From Bacteroidota bacterium (GTDB lineage Bacteria > Bacteroidota > Ignavibacteria > UBA10030 > UBA6906): a DNA stretch of 7,680 bases. Shown piece after piece: positions 1-6,207 of this stretch. The DNA is taken from the NCBI GenBank assembly GCA_003541875.1, contig DPLS01000026.1:1138-8817 (forward strand), read 5' to 3'. Each line of letters starts with the position of its first letter. The stretch's first letter is position 1. Both the position numbers and the translations under genes were made by a program. The notes below the pieces were generated by a model, which did not search any database, had not been told where the DNA came from, and saw only the letters and a program-made list of their open reading frames with translations.

Positions 1-230
1 TCGGCGGGAACCTGTATGTCGAAACGCCTGCCTCAGGCAAGCCGATCGAAGGCGCGGCAGGCAGTGAAGGCTTTGGTGAACTGATTCAGGGACAACTTGA
101 GTCCTCAAATGTGGATGTCGTCGAAGAGATGGTGAACATGATTGTTGCCCAGCGTGCGTATGAGATCAACTCCAAGACGGTTAAGACCGTCGAGGATATG
201 TTGACCATCGCGAATAACCTCAAGCGATAA
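1..230 (+). CDS. flgG: Flagellar distal rod protein FlgG, C-terminal part (5' truncated by window)
   Basis: The last 75 codons of an open frame that enters from the left edge (first full codon at base 3) and ends with TAA at 228-230. FlgG forms the distal rod, the drive shaft that crosses the periplasm and joins the hook. The visible part holds the C-terminal signature of rod and hook proteins: the start of the terminal helix is [15 protein letters not shown], followed by [14 protein letters not shown] and the ending [10 protein letters not shown]. This heptad-rich helix packs into the D0 core of the axial structure. The ESSNVD form and the ending fit FlgG better than FlgF or FlgE, and the following flgA-flgH-flgI genes support that. 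No cysteine is present in this part, as usual for axial proteins. FlgF is the main alternative. The gene is followed after 15 bases by flgA, in the same reading frame. Confidence 0.93.
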   Translation, partial: GGNLYVETPASGKPIEGAAGSEGFGELIQGQLESSNVDVVEEMVNMIVAQRAYEINSKTVKTVEDMLTIANNLKR

Positions 231-235
231 CAGGC

Positions 236-240
236 AGGAG
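236..240 (+). promoter_or_regulatory. Ribosome binding site of flgA
   Basis: AGGAG lies five bases before the ATG at 246, inside the 15-base gap after the flgG stop. The flgG TAA at 228-230 is in frame with flgA, so no longer flgA start exists. This fixes 246 as the start. Confidence 0.7.
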
Positions 241-245
241 AGACC

Positions 246-932
246 ATGGTTCTCGTGACATTGCTCCTCGTGGTGCTCAGTGGTGTGTCGTCGGTCGTTC
301 CGCGTTCTGCTTTTGAGCGCGTTGTGGAGCAATACATTCGCGCACGGCTGCCCAAAACGGCGACAGAGGTTGCCGTTGAGTTTCGCAATGTCCCTGATGG
401 TCTTCAGGTGGAAGGGTATGAATATGCTCTTCGAGTCTCCGAATCGACAGCCTCTGAACTGAAGGGCAATATCAGTCTGCCAGTGGAGATCGTCGTCGCA
501 GGCCGTGTGGAACATCAGTGCATTGTGTCGGTCAAGGTGAGGACATTTGACAGCGTCCTTGTTGCCGCAAGGCAATTGGGCCGCCACGAATCCATCACGT
601 CTGGTGACATTCGTCCGGAAAGGGTTGAGACGACGGCTCTCAAAGGAGTTCCCTTGAGGAGCGTTGCCGACTTGGTTGGTCTGCGCACGAAACGGATCGT
701 CAGGGCCGGAAGTGTTTTAACAAATGAGATTACGCAGACTATCCCGGATGTCTTGCAAGGGTCAGCGGTGAAACTCATCGTGAAGGGGAAGAACTTCTGC
801 TTCTCGGTGGATGCCGTCGCAAAGGATGATGGAGTGAAAGGCCAACTGGTGACAGTTCAACGAGCTGGAAGCAGTGCTCGTGTTCAGGCCACTGTGATGA
901 ACCAGAACAGTGTTGAAATGAGGATTCAGTAG
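246..932 (+). CDS. flgA: Flagellar P-ring assembly chaperone FlgA
   Basis: A 228-residue protein close to the usual FlgA length. FlgA is a periplasmic chaperone that helps FlgI polymerise into the P-ring around the rod. Residues 2-18 are a hydrophobic export signal, unusual in having no Lys or Arg before the hydrophobic core; the first basic residue is Arg20. The N-terminal domain covers roughly 20-100. A SAF-type domain follows at about 102-163 (VAARQLGRHESITSGDI, then a GLRTKRIVRAGSVLT stretch). The C-terminal beta domain at about 167-228 has the typical pattern of a small residue turn (KDDGVKGQLVTVQ), then SSARVQATV and a short end. Cys92 and Cys185 are the only cysteines and could in principle pair in the periplasm. 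The start is set by AGGAG and an in-frame stop just upstream. Position between flgG and flgH-flgI supports the call, since sequence conservation of FlgA is low. Confidence 0.88.
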   Translation: MVLVTLLLVVLSGVSSVVPRSAFERVVEQYIRARLPKTATEVAVEFRNVPDGLQVEGYEYALRVSESTASELKGNISLPVEIVVAGRVEHQCIVSVKVRTFDSVLVAARQLGRHESITSGDIRPERVETTALKGVPLRSVADLVGLRTKRIVRAGSVLTNEITQTIPDVLQGSAVKLIVKGKNFCFSVDAVAKDDGVKGQLVTVQRAGSSARVQATVMNQNSVEMRIQ

Positions 933-943
933 CGCGCGTGAAT

Positions 944-948
944 GGAGG
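944..948 (+). promoter_or_regulatory. Ribosome binding site that decides the flgH start
   Basis: GGAGG stands eight bases before ATG 957. It overlaps the alternative upstream ATG at 942-944, so it cannot serve that codon. This argues for a start at 957, giving an N-terminus of MKMPTVR followed by a hydrophobic core, rather than the five-residue longer form MEEHSMKM. Confidence 0.7.
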
Positions 949-956
949 AACATAGT

Positions 957-1541
957 ATGAAAATGCCGACGGTACGTGCTCTCGTGGTTCTTTCTGCTGT
1001 CCTGTCCAGCGTGGTTATCGGACAGGATATGCGTGAAAATGTTGGTCGGTCACTATTTTCAGACCAGAAAGCAAACAGACAGGGCGACGCTGTTACGATC
1101 CTCGTTGTCGAGGTTTCCAGTGCGTCGAATGATGCGAAGACATCCGCTTCTCGCGAAAGCAACCTGTCTGTATCAGGATCAATGAAAACGTCGGGTAGTC
1201 CGGGCACGGAATTCTCGGGCGGCCTCGGCCTGGGCAACCAGTTCAAAGGTGAGGGGGCGACAGCAAGTCATGGGTCGGTCCGTGCGAAGATCAGCGCCCG
1301 CGTGGACTCAGTCCTGACAAACGGCAATCTTGTTGTCAATGGGAATCGCACCATTACTGTCAACGGAGAAGAGCAAACCATAAAGATCTCCGGCATCGTG
1401 CGTCCGTCCGATATCCAGTCCGATAACAGTGTGTACTCGTTCAATATCTCGGATGCCGTTATTGTATTCGAAGGGAGCGGCATCGTCTCTCGAGCACAAG
1501 GTCCGGGATGGCTTACAAAACTGTTGCACTGGCTATTCTAA
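957..1541 (+). CDS. flgH: Flagellar L-ring protein FlgH (no lipoprotein cysteine)
   Basis: A 194-residue protein from ATG 957, chosen over ATG 942 because the ribosome binding site overlaps the latter. FlgH forms the L-ring, the outer-membrane bushing for the rod. The body matches the family: GRSLFSDQKANRQGDAVTI (conserved entry strand), a Ser/Gly-rich middle, KISARVDSVLTNGNLVVNG, then GIVRPSDIQSDNSVYS, the DAVIVFEGSG strand and the terminal GPGWLTKLLHWLF. The export signal is MKMPTVRALVVLSAVLSSVV with likely cleavage before QDM. Enterobacterial FlgH is a lipoprotein with an acylated N-terminal Cys; this protein has no cysteine at all, so it cannot be anchored that way. Length is slightly below the enterobacterial protein. 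It sits 24 bases after flgA and 12 before flgI. Confidence 0.95.
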   Translation: MKMPTVRALVVLSAVLSSVVIGQDMRENVGRSLFSDQKANRQGDAVTILVVEVSSASNDAKTSASRESNLSVSGSMKTSGSPGTEFSGGLGLGNQFKGEGATASHGSVRAKISARVDSVLTNGNLVVNGNRTITVNGEEQTIKISGIVRPSDIQSDNSVYSFNISDAVIVFEGSGIVSRAQGPGWLTKLLHWLF

Positions 1542-1545
1542 GGTG
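1540..1545 (+). promoter_or_regulatory. Ribosome binding site of flgI, overlapping the flgH stop
   Basis: AAGGTG overlaps the flgH stop codon (TAA, 1539-1541) and lies eight bases before ATG 1554. The placement would let ribosomes finishing flgH hand over to flgI. Confidence 0.5.
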
Positions 1546-1553
1546 AAGACGTC

Positions 1554-2666
1554 ATGAAAAACAAAACGAGAATCTTGAATCTGATGGTGTTGCTCGGGTT
1601 GACGTGTACGGCGTTAGCGGCAACACGCATCAAAGACATTGCCTACGTGAATGGAGTGCGTGGTCAGCAACTCATCGGCTACGGGCTTGTTGTTGGCCTG
1701 AATGGATCGGGCGATACGCAACGAGCAACCTTCACTCTCCAGAGTGTCGCAAGCATGCTGAAGCGCTTCGGCATTACTGTACCGGATGCGGAAAACGACC
1801 TTCGGCTTCGCAATGTAGCTGCCGTGATGGTGACGGCAACAGTGCCAAGCTTCGCACGGGAAGGAGGGGTCATTGACGTGATCGCCTCGTCCATGGGCGA
1901 TGCGACAAGCCTTCAAGGTGGGACACTGCTCATGACTCCACTGTCTGCTGTTGATGGCGTAGTCTACGCAATAGCACAAGGGCCCCTATCCGTTGGAGGC
2001 ATCAGTGTCCGCGCAGGCGGCAATGAAGTTCGCCGAAATCATACTGCGGCCGGACGAGTGCCTGGTGGCGGAATCCTCGAGAAAGCAATCAATACGCCAT
2101 TCGGCAATGATACAAGTCTGGTAGTGGTTCTTCTCCAGGCCGATTTCACAACGGCCAGCAGAGTTGCAGAGGCAGTGAACGGAAAGTTCGGCAGCAAGAT
2201 CGCCCGGGCGGTCGATGGGGCGACCGTGAGCATAAGTGTCCCGCAGGAGTTCAGGGACAGTGGTGGAATCGTTGAGTTCATCGCGGCAGTTGAGGTGCTC
2301 GAAACAACCCCCGACGTCGTTGCAAAGGTTGTCATAAATGAGCGCACGGGCACGATTGTCATTGGTGGAAATGTTTCGATTCTCCCGGTGGCAATCTCTC
2401 ATGGTGGTTTGAACATCGAGATTCAGTCCACGCCAATTGTTTCTCAACCGTATCCGTACTCTCTGGGACAGACGGTTGTCACTCAAATGGTGACATTAGC
2501 CGCCTCAGAGGATTCAACAACAGTAACAGCACTCGAAGGAACGGCTACCGTTCAGGATGTTGCCAGAGCGCTCAATTCGTTGAAGGTGGCCCCGCGCGAT
2601 ATCATTGCAATCTTCCAGGCATTGAAAGAAGCAGGAGCTTTGAAAGCCACATTGATGATCATATGA
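1554..2666 (+). CDS. flgI: Flagellar P-ring protein FlgI
   Basis: A 370-residue protein, the standard FlgI length. It forms the P-ring in the peptidoglycan layer, assembled with FlgA's help. A classic export signal occupies residues 1-22 (basic MKNKTR, hydrophobic core, ALA cleavage site), giving a mature start near ATRIKDIA. Family motifs follow in order: residues 35-54 with GQQLIGYGLVVGLNGSGD, 86-104 with RNVAAVMVTATVPSFAREG, 112-130 with SSMGDATSLQGGTLLMTPL, then NERTGTIVIGGNV, and the C-terminal PRDIIAIFQALKEAGAL. The only cysteine is Cys18, inside the signal; mature FlgI therefore has no disulfide, unlike the E. coli protein. It follows flgH by 12 bases and its stop overlaps the flgJ start by four. 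Confidence 0.98.
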   Translation: MKNKTRILNLMVLLGLTCTALAATRIKDIAYVNGVRGQQLIGYGLVVGLNGSGDTQRATFTLQSVASMLKRFGITVPDAENDLRLRNVAAVMVTATVPSFAREGGVIDVIASSMGDATSLQGGTLLMTPLSAVDGVVYAIAQGPLSVGGISVRAGGNEVRRNHTAAGRVPGGGILEKAINTPFGNDTSLVVVLLQADFTTASRVAEAVNGKFGSKIARAVDGATVSISVPQEFRDSGGIVEFIAAVEVLETTPDVVAKVVINERTGTIVIGGNVSILPVAISHGGLNIEIQSTPIVSQPYPYSLGQTVVTQMVTLAASEDSTTVTALEGTATVQDVARALNSLKVAPRDIIAIFQALKEAGALKATLMII

Positions 2667-3445
2667 TCGACGCCAACTCCATAGAGAAATCCTCTTCTGT
2701 TTCCAGTCCGGACAAGGCTACCGGATTGGACGAGAAGAAGAAGGCCAAGCTTCAGAAAGCGGTGCAGGAGTTTGAGTCACTATTTGTTGGGTACTTGCTG
2801 AAGACTATGCGCAGTACTGTGCCAAAGTCCGACATGTTCGGCGAAAGTTTCGGAGGAGATATCCTTGAAGGAATGTTTGATATGGAAATGGCAAAGCACA
2901 TATCACGCAATAGCGGCCTTGGAGTCGGTGAAATGCTGTATAGGCAGATGACTGGAGAAAAGCTCTCCCCGCACGTTGGCAGGAATCTTCAGGAAATGAG
3001 ACTCCCGACGGGTCGTGCATCCGTCGATACGGTTGGTCAGAGAGTCGGCAAGTTCGGCCAGATGATTCAAGAGGCAGCGGATCAGCACTCGTTGGATATC
3101 AATCTTCTCAAGGCGGTCATTGCCACAGAGTCAGGCGGCAAGGCCGATGCAGCGTCGGATAAGGACGCGAAGGGTCTGATGCAGCTCATCGACTCTACCG
3201 CCGCTGACATGGGCGTGAAGGATGTCTGGGATCCACGTGAGAATATTCTGGGCGGAGCGAAATACCTGAGACAGATGCTGGATCGGTTCGATGGCAATCT
3301 AGAATTTGCGATTGCGTCATACAATGCTGGACCGACTGCCGTGGAAAAATACCAGGGGATTCCTCCATACAAAGAGACGAAAGAGTACGTTCGAAAAGTT
3401 ATGGACTATATGCATGAATTTGAAAGTGAGGGAACCGACGAATGA
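2663..3445 (+). CDS. flgJ: FlgJ: rod-binding domain fused to SLT-type lytic transglycosylase
   Basis: A 260-residue protein with two parts. Residues about 25-105 form the FlgJ rod-binding domain (AVQEFESLFVGYLLKTMR, MFGESFGGDILEGMFD, then SGLGVGEMLYRQM), which caps the growing rod. Residues about 130-255 are a soluble-lytic-transglycosylase (lysozyme-like) domain: catalytic Glu156 in AVIATESGG, the GLMQL motif at 171-175, YNAGP at 220-224 and the ETKEYVRKV ending. It should cut peptidoglycan to let the rod through. In Salmonella and E. coli the second domain is instead a GH73-type glucosaminidase, so the cutting module differs here while the architecture is the same. No Sec signal is seen, as expected for export by the flagellar type III apparatus. 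The start overlaps the flgI stop as ATGA; the nearest AGGAG is too far upstream (2633-2637), so translation probably couples to flgI. Confidence 0.95.
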   Translation: MIDANSIEKSSSVSSPDKATGLDEKKKAKLQKAVQEFESLFVGYLLKTMRSTVPKSDMFGESFGGDILEGMFDMEMAKHISRNSGLGVGEMLYRQMTGEKLSPHVGRNLQEMRLPTGRASVDTVGQRVGKFGQMIQEAADQHSLDINLLKAVIATESGGKADAASDKDAKGLMQLIDSTAADMGVKDVWDPRENILGGAKYLRQMLDRFDGNLEFAIASYNAGPTAVEKYQGIPPYKETKEYVRKVMDYMHEFESEGTDE

Positions 3446-3900
3446 CGGCATTAGATGATTTGCATGAGGTGATTGCGACGGAAGCACAACTCACGGAAGG
3501 ACTCGCGGCGATCCTGCGGCAGCAGCAGGAAGCGATTATTCATAATCGAGCCGAAGACCTCCACACACTGTTGGAGAGGAGTGAAGAAATGATCCAGCCC
3601 ATTCACGCCCTTGAAAAGGAAAGGCTGCGTCTTGCAAACCTTGTCGCTGGTGGAACAGGCGACGTGTCCGGTCAGATGGGACAAGTGGCATCGTATACGG
3701 ATATCCTATCGTACCTATCCCAAAAGGATGCTGAATCAATAGCAGCGGTCATCGAACGGCTGCGGTTGGCGTCACGGGAGGTTCTGGCGGTCAACCAACT
3801 GAACAAACCATTGCTTGAACATGCTCAATATTTCATCAAACAGACGCTTCGTGCTGCGACCGATGACTACAAGAAGAATCTCATTGATAAGCGAATGTAG
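3442..3900 (+). CDS. flgN: FlgN-family export chaperone for FlgK and FlgL
   Basis: A 152-residue, mostly helical acidic/polar protein without signal peptide or membrane segment. FlgN is a cytoplasmic chaperone that binds the C-termini of the hook-filament junction proteins FlgK and FlgL before export. Visible family features are an N-terminal amphipathic helix (LDDLHEVIATEAQL through about residue 65, with the typical LEKERLRLANLV), a variable central part, and a C-terminal helix with VNQLNKPLLEHAQYFIKQTL at 117-136, matching the Asn-x-x-Asn-x-x-Leu-Leu pattern of FlgN. Sequence conservation in the family is low, so position directly before flgK and flgL carries part of the call. The start overlaps the flgJ stop as ATGA; GAGGG at 3428-3432 lies nine bases upstream. 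A generic coiled-coil protein is the alternative, but unlikely here. Confidence 0.85.
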   Translation: MTALDDLHEVIATEAQLTEGLAAILRQQQEAIIHNRAEDLHTLLERSEEMIQPIHALEKERLRLANLVAGGTGDVSGQMGQVASYTDILSYLSQKDAESIAAVIERLRLASREVLAVNQLNKPLLEHAQYFIKQTLRAATDDYKKNLIDKRM

Positions 3901-3934
3901 GGTTTGTATTGCACGCTCGCATTTTTCACCGATA

Positions 3935-3940
3935 GAGGAG
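3935..3940 (+). promoter_or_regulatory. Ribosome binding site of flgK
   Basis: GAGGAG lies six bases before ATG 3947. It is the strongest such site in the window and sits in the only gap long enough (46 bases) to separate two translation units, so flgK is expected to initiate independently of flgN. Confidence 0.75.
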
Positions 3941-3946
3941 TAGGAT

Positions 3947-5314
3947 ATGCCAGGACTTTCACAAATACTTGAGATTGCACGGCGGGCGCTGACCGCCCAA
4001 CAGATGGGGATGAGCGTGACGAGCCATAACATCTCTAACGCCAATACGCCGGGATATTCACGACAGCGCGTAAGCCTCGTGGCAACGAGTCCCACACGCA
4101 CAACTTCCGGGTTGCTCGGAACAGGGGTGACCGTTGGGCATATCGGGCGCGTGCGGGAACAGTTTATTGATCAACAAATCCGTCTTTCGAATGATTCGTA
4201 TGGCAGCGCCACTGCGCAGCAACGGATATTCGGACAACTTGAGGCGACATTGAACGAACCTTCAGATGCTGGACTTGGAGCAGCGATGTCCCGGTTCTTC
4301 AATTCGTTTCAAGATCTCTCTGTTCACCCGGAAGAAAGTGGCCCCCGCAATGCAGTGCTGCAGCAGGGTGCGATGCTCTCCCAGACATTTCGGAGATTGA
4401 ATTCAAGCCTGACACAGCTTCGGTCCGATGTTGGGAATGATGCCCAAGGGATGGTCGACCGGATCAATTCACTCGCAGGTGAGATTAGCGATCTCAATGT
4501 GCAGATCACGGCTGCAATGTCTTCAGGTGGAGATCCGGTCGATTTGAAAGACCAACGTGATCTCAAGATTGAAGAATTATCCACACTTGCGAACTTCAAT
4601 ATTTCTGAGGACCAGCGTGGTTCCGTGATCGTTTCTCTTGGTGGAACTGAGATTGTCTCCGGTTCTGTTACCACGGCACTGAGCGTGATCAGGTCGGGCG
4701 ATAAAATGGAGGTCGTTTCTGACGCCTCCGGAAGCGCGGTGAATGCCACGGGCGGAGAACTGGGGGGGATGCTCAAGGCATTCAATACCGACATCTCCTC
4801 GGCTCTTTCGAAGCTTGACCAGCTGGCAGGCGCGATCATCACGAGAGTAAATGCGCTCCATTCTGGAGGATACGGGCTGGGTACTCCGCCTCCAACAGGG
4901 AACAACTTCTTTTCAGGAACATCCGCGGCAGACATTGGCGTTGACACCCTGGTGTCGGGGAATATCAACAACATCGCAGCGTCGGGAACCGGAGCACCTG
5001 GAGATAATGCGGTCGCAATCGCGCTATCTCAAGTAGGCAGTGAACCGCTCCTGAGTGGCAACAGTATGTCTGTAACGCAGTTCTATGGTGGCTTCGTCAG
5101 CGAGGTTGGTTCAAGCCTTAATGCGGCGGACAACACCGCGCGGTCGCAGGAGTTGATACTGACGCAGTGCGAGAGCCAGCGCGCATCGGTGTCGGGTGTT
5201 TCGTTGGACGAGGAAATGACGAACCTGATCAAGTACCAACGCTCGTATGATGCAGCAGCGCGAGTGGTGAACTCAGTTAACGAACTCTTCCTAACCATTC
5301 TCAATATGGTGTAA
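3947..5314 (+). CDS. flgK: Hook-filament junction protein FlgK (HAP1)
   Basis: A 455-residue axial protein that forms the first junction ring between hook and filament. The N-terminal D0 segment has HNISNANTPGYSRQ at 28-40, the hallmark of rod/hook/HAP1 proteins, then GTGVTVGHIGRVREQFID and a long D1 helix. Residues 194-219 (GGDPVDLKDQRDLKIEELS) and GGELGGMLKAFN at 269-280 are FlgK-typical. The C-terminal part has VSGVSLDEEMTNLIKYQRSY at 415-434 and ends NELFLTILNMV. It is about 90 residues shorter than the E. coli protein, the difference lying in the exposed middle domains; both ends are intact. A single cysteine, Cys408, is unusual for an axial protein. A seven-G tract lies at 4762-4768. 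The coding frame is open throughout. flgL follows after four bases. Confidence 0.97.
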   Translation: MPGLSQILEIARRALTAQQMGMSVTSHNISNANTPGYSRQRVSLVATSPTRTTSGLLGTGVTVGHIGRVREQFIDQQIRLSNDSYGSATAQQRIFGQLEATLNEPSDAGLGAAMSRFFNSFQDLSVHPEESGPRNAVLQQGAMLSQTFRRLNSSLTQLRSDVGNDAQGMVDRINSLAGEISDLNVQITAAMSSGGDPVDLKDQRDLKIEELSTLANFNISEDQRGSVIVSLGGTEIVSGSVTTALSVIRSGDKMEVVSDASGSAVNATGGELGGMLKAFNTDISSALSKLDQLAGAIITRVNALHSGGYGLGTPPPTGNNFFSGTSAADIGVDTLVSGNINNIAASGTGAPGDNAVAIALSQVGSEPLLSGNSMSVTQFYGGFVSEVGSSLNAADNTARSQELILTQCESQRASVSGVSLDEEMTNLIKYQRSYDAAARVVNSVNELFLTILNMV

Positions 5315-5318
5315 GACT

Positions 5319-6206
5319 ATGCGAGTGACAGAAGGTAGTATGGCATACGATCTCTTGTCGAACGTGAATAGGAGCAAGGAACGAATACTTCAATTGCAGG
5401 CGCAGTTGGCGACAATGAAACGCGTCCTGAAGCCCTCCGACGATCCGCAGGCAGCACAGGTCATCATGCGGTTGAACGGGATGCTTGAACGCAACACCCA
5501 GTTTCAGAAGAATGTCGCCGAAGGGAATGCAGCGATGGAGACGTCGAATTCTGGCCTCGAACGATTCTCTGATATTGTCCAGGAATCCCGGCAGGTCATG
5601 ACATCGGCGATCAATAATCCGGATCCTGCCGCTCTTGCCACATATGCTGATCGCATTGACCAGTTGCTCAGTGACGCTGTGGATACGGCAAACACTCAGT
5701 TCAACGGTCGGTATGTGTTTGGCGGTCTGCAGACAACCGATCCGCCTTTCATACTTGCTGCGGATCGATCCGCGGTAACGGTGAATCCAAACGGCATCTC
5801 GGGCACGATCCAGTATCCAGTTGGTGAAGGCGTATCATCCGTTGTGAACATTGACGGGCAGGAGGCCTTCAACGGTACACAGCCGTTTGACCTTCTCATT
5901 CAAGTTCGGGATGCACTCCGCACTGGCGTAGTCCCAACTCAGGCACAGTTGGATGGGGCAAGTGCTGTACTCAACCATGTGAATGACAAGGCAAGCAAAG
6001 CAGGGTCATTGTTGCAGACCCTTGGCGCGAACGAAGACCAGTTGGACGAACAACGTGCACAAATTGAAACTTTGTTGTCCGCCCAACAAGATGTGGATCT
6101 GTCTGATCTTGTGATGAAACTTAAACGAGAAGAAAACAGTCTGGATGCTGCACTCAATGTCGCTGCCCGGATTCTGCCAACGTCATTGCTGGATTTCCTA
6201 AAGTAA
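5319..6206 (+). CDS. flgL: Hook-filament junction protein FlgL (HAP3)
   Basis: A 295-residue flagellin-like protein forming the second junction ring, on which filament flagellin assembles. The start MRVTEGSMAYDLL matches the FlgL N-terminus, and KRVLKPSDDPQAAQVIMRLN at 34-53 is the conserved N-terminal helix motif shared with flagellin. The FlgL-specific stretch FNGRYVFGGLQTTDPPF at 128-144 separates it from FliC. The C-terminal helix (LSAQQDVDLSDLVMKLKRE onward) ends at LLDFLK, the coiled-coil partner of the N-terminal helix. Length is close to the usual 300 residues. There is no cysteine. It begins four bases after flgK with only a weak GGTG site at 5308-5311 overlapping the flgK end, which suggests coupling to flgK. 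Flagellin is the alternative, rejected on the FlgL-specific motif and the position after flgK. Confidence 0.95.
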   Translation: MRVTEGSMAYDLLSNVNRSKERILQLQAQLATMKRVLKPSDDPQAAQVIMRLNGMLERNTQFQKNVAEGNAAMETSNSGLERFSDIVQESRQVMTSAINNPDPAALATYADRIDQLLSDAVDTANTQFNGRYVFGGLQTTDPPFILAADRSAVTVNPNGISGTIQYPVGEGVSSVVNIDGQEAFNGTQPFDLLIQVRDALRTGVVPTQAQLDGASAVLNHVNDKASKAGSLLQTLGANEDQLDEQRAQIETLLSAQQDVDLSDLVMKLKREENSLDAALNVAARILPTSLLDFLK

Positions 6207-6207
6207 C

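Noticed and set aside
228..246. flgG and flgA are in the same reading frame separated by one TAA, as if a readthrough fusion could form.
   Set aside because: TAA is the strong stop, a good ribosome binding site lies between the genes, and flgA begins with its own export signal, which would not work inside a FlgG fusion.
942..956. Alternative flgH start at ATG 942 giving a five-residue longer N-terminus.
   Set aside because: The GGAGG site overlaps this codon and is correctly spaced for ATG 957; the extra residues MEEHS add two acidic residues to a signal n-region, which is unfavourable.
3928..3935. ACCGATAG resembles the sigma-28 -10 element GCCGATAA (6 of 8) just upstream of flgK.
   Set aside because: No matching -35 element at the required distance (TAGGGTTT at 3898-3905 is about 11 bases too far), and a transcript from it would begin at or after the flgK ribosome binding site at 3935-3940.
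3901..3946. Possible terminator or operon break between flgN and flgK.
   Set aside because: No inverted repeat followed by a T run; the ATTTTTC stretch has no stem before it.
4324..4974. Long open frame on the minus strand (216 codons) inside flgK.
   Set aside because: It lies antisense to a conserved flgK sequence, has no recognisable motif, and is explained by the base bias of the coding strand.
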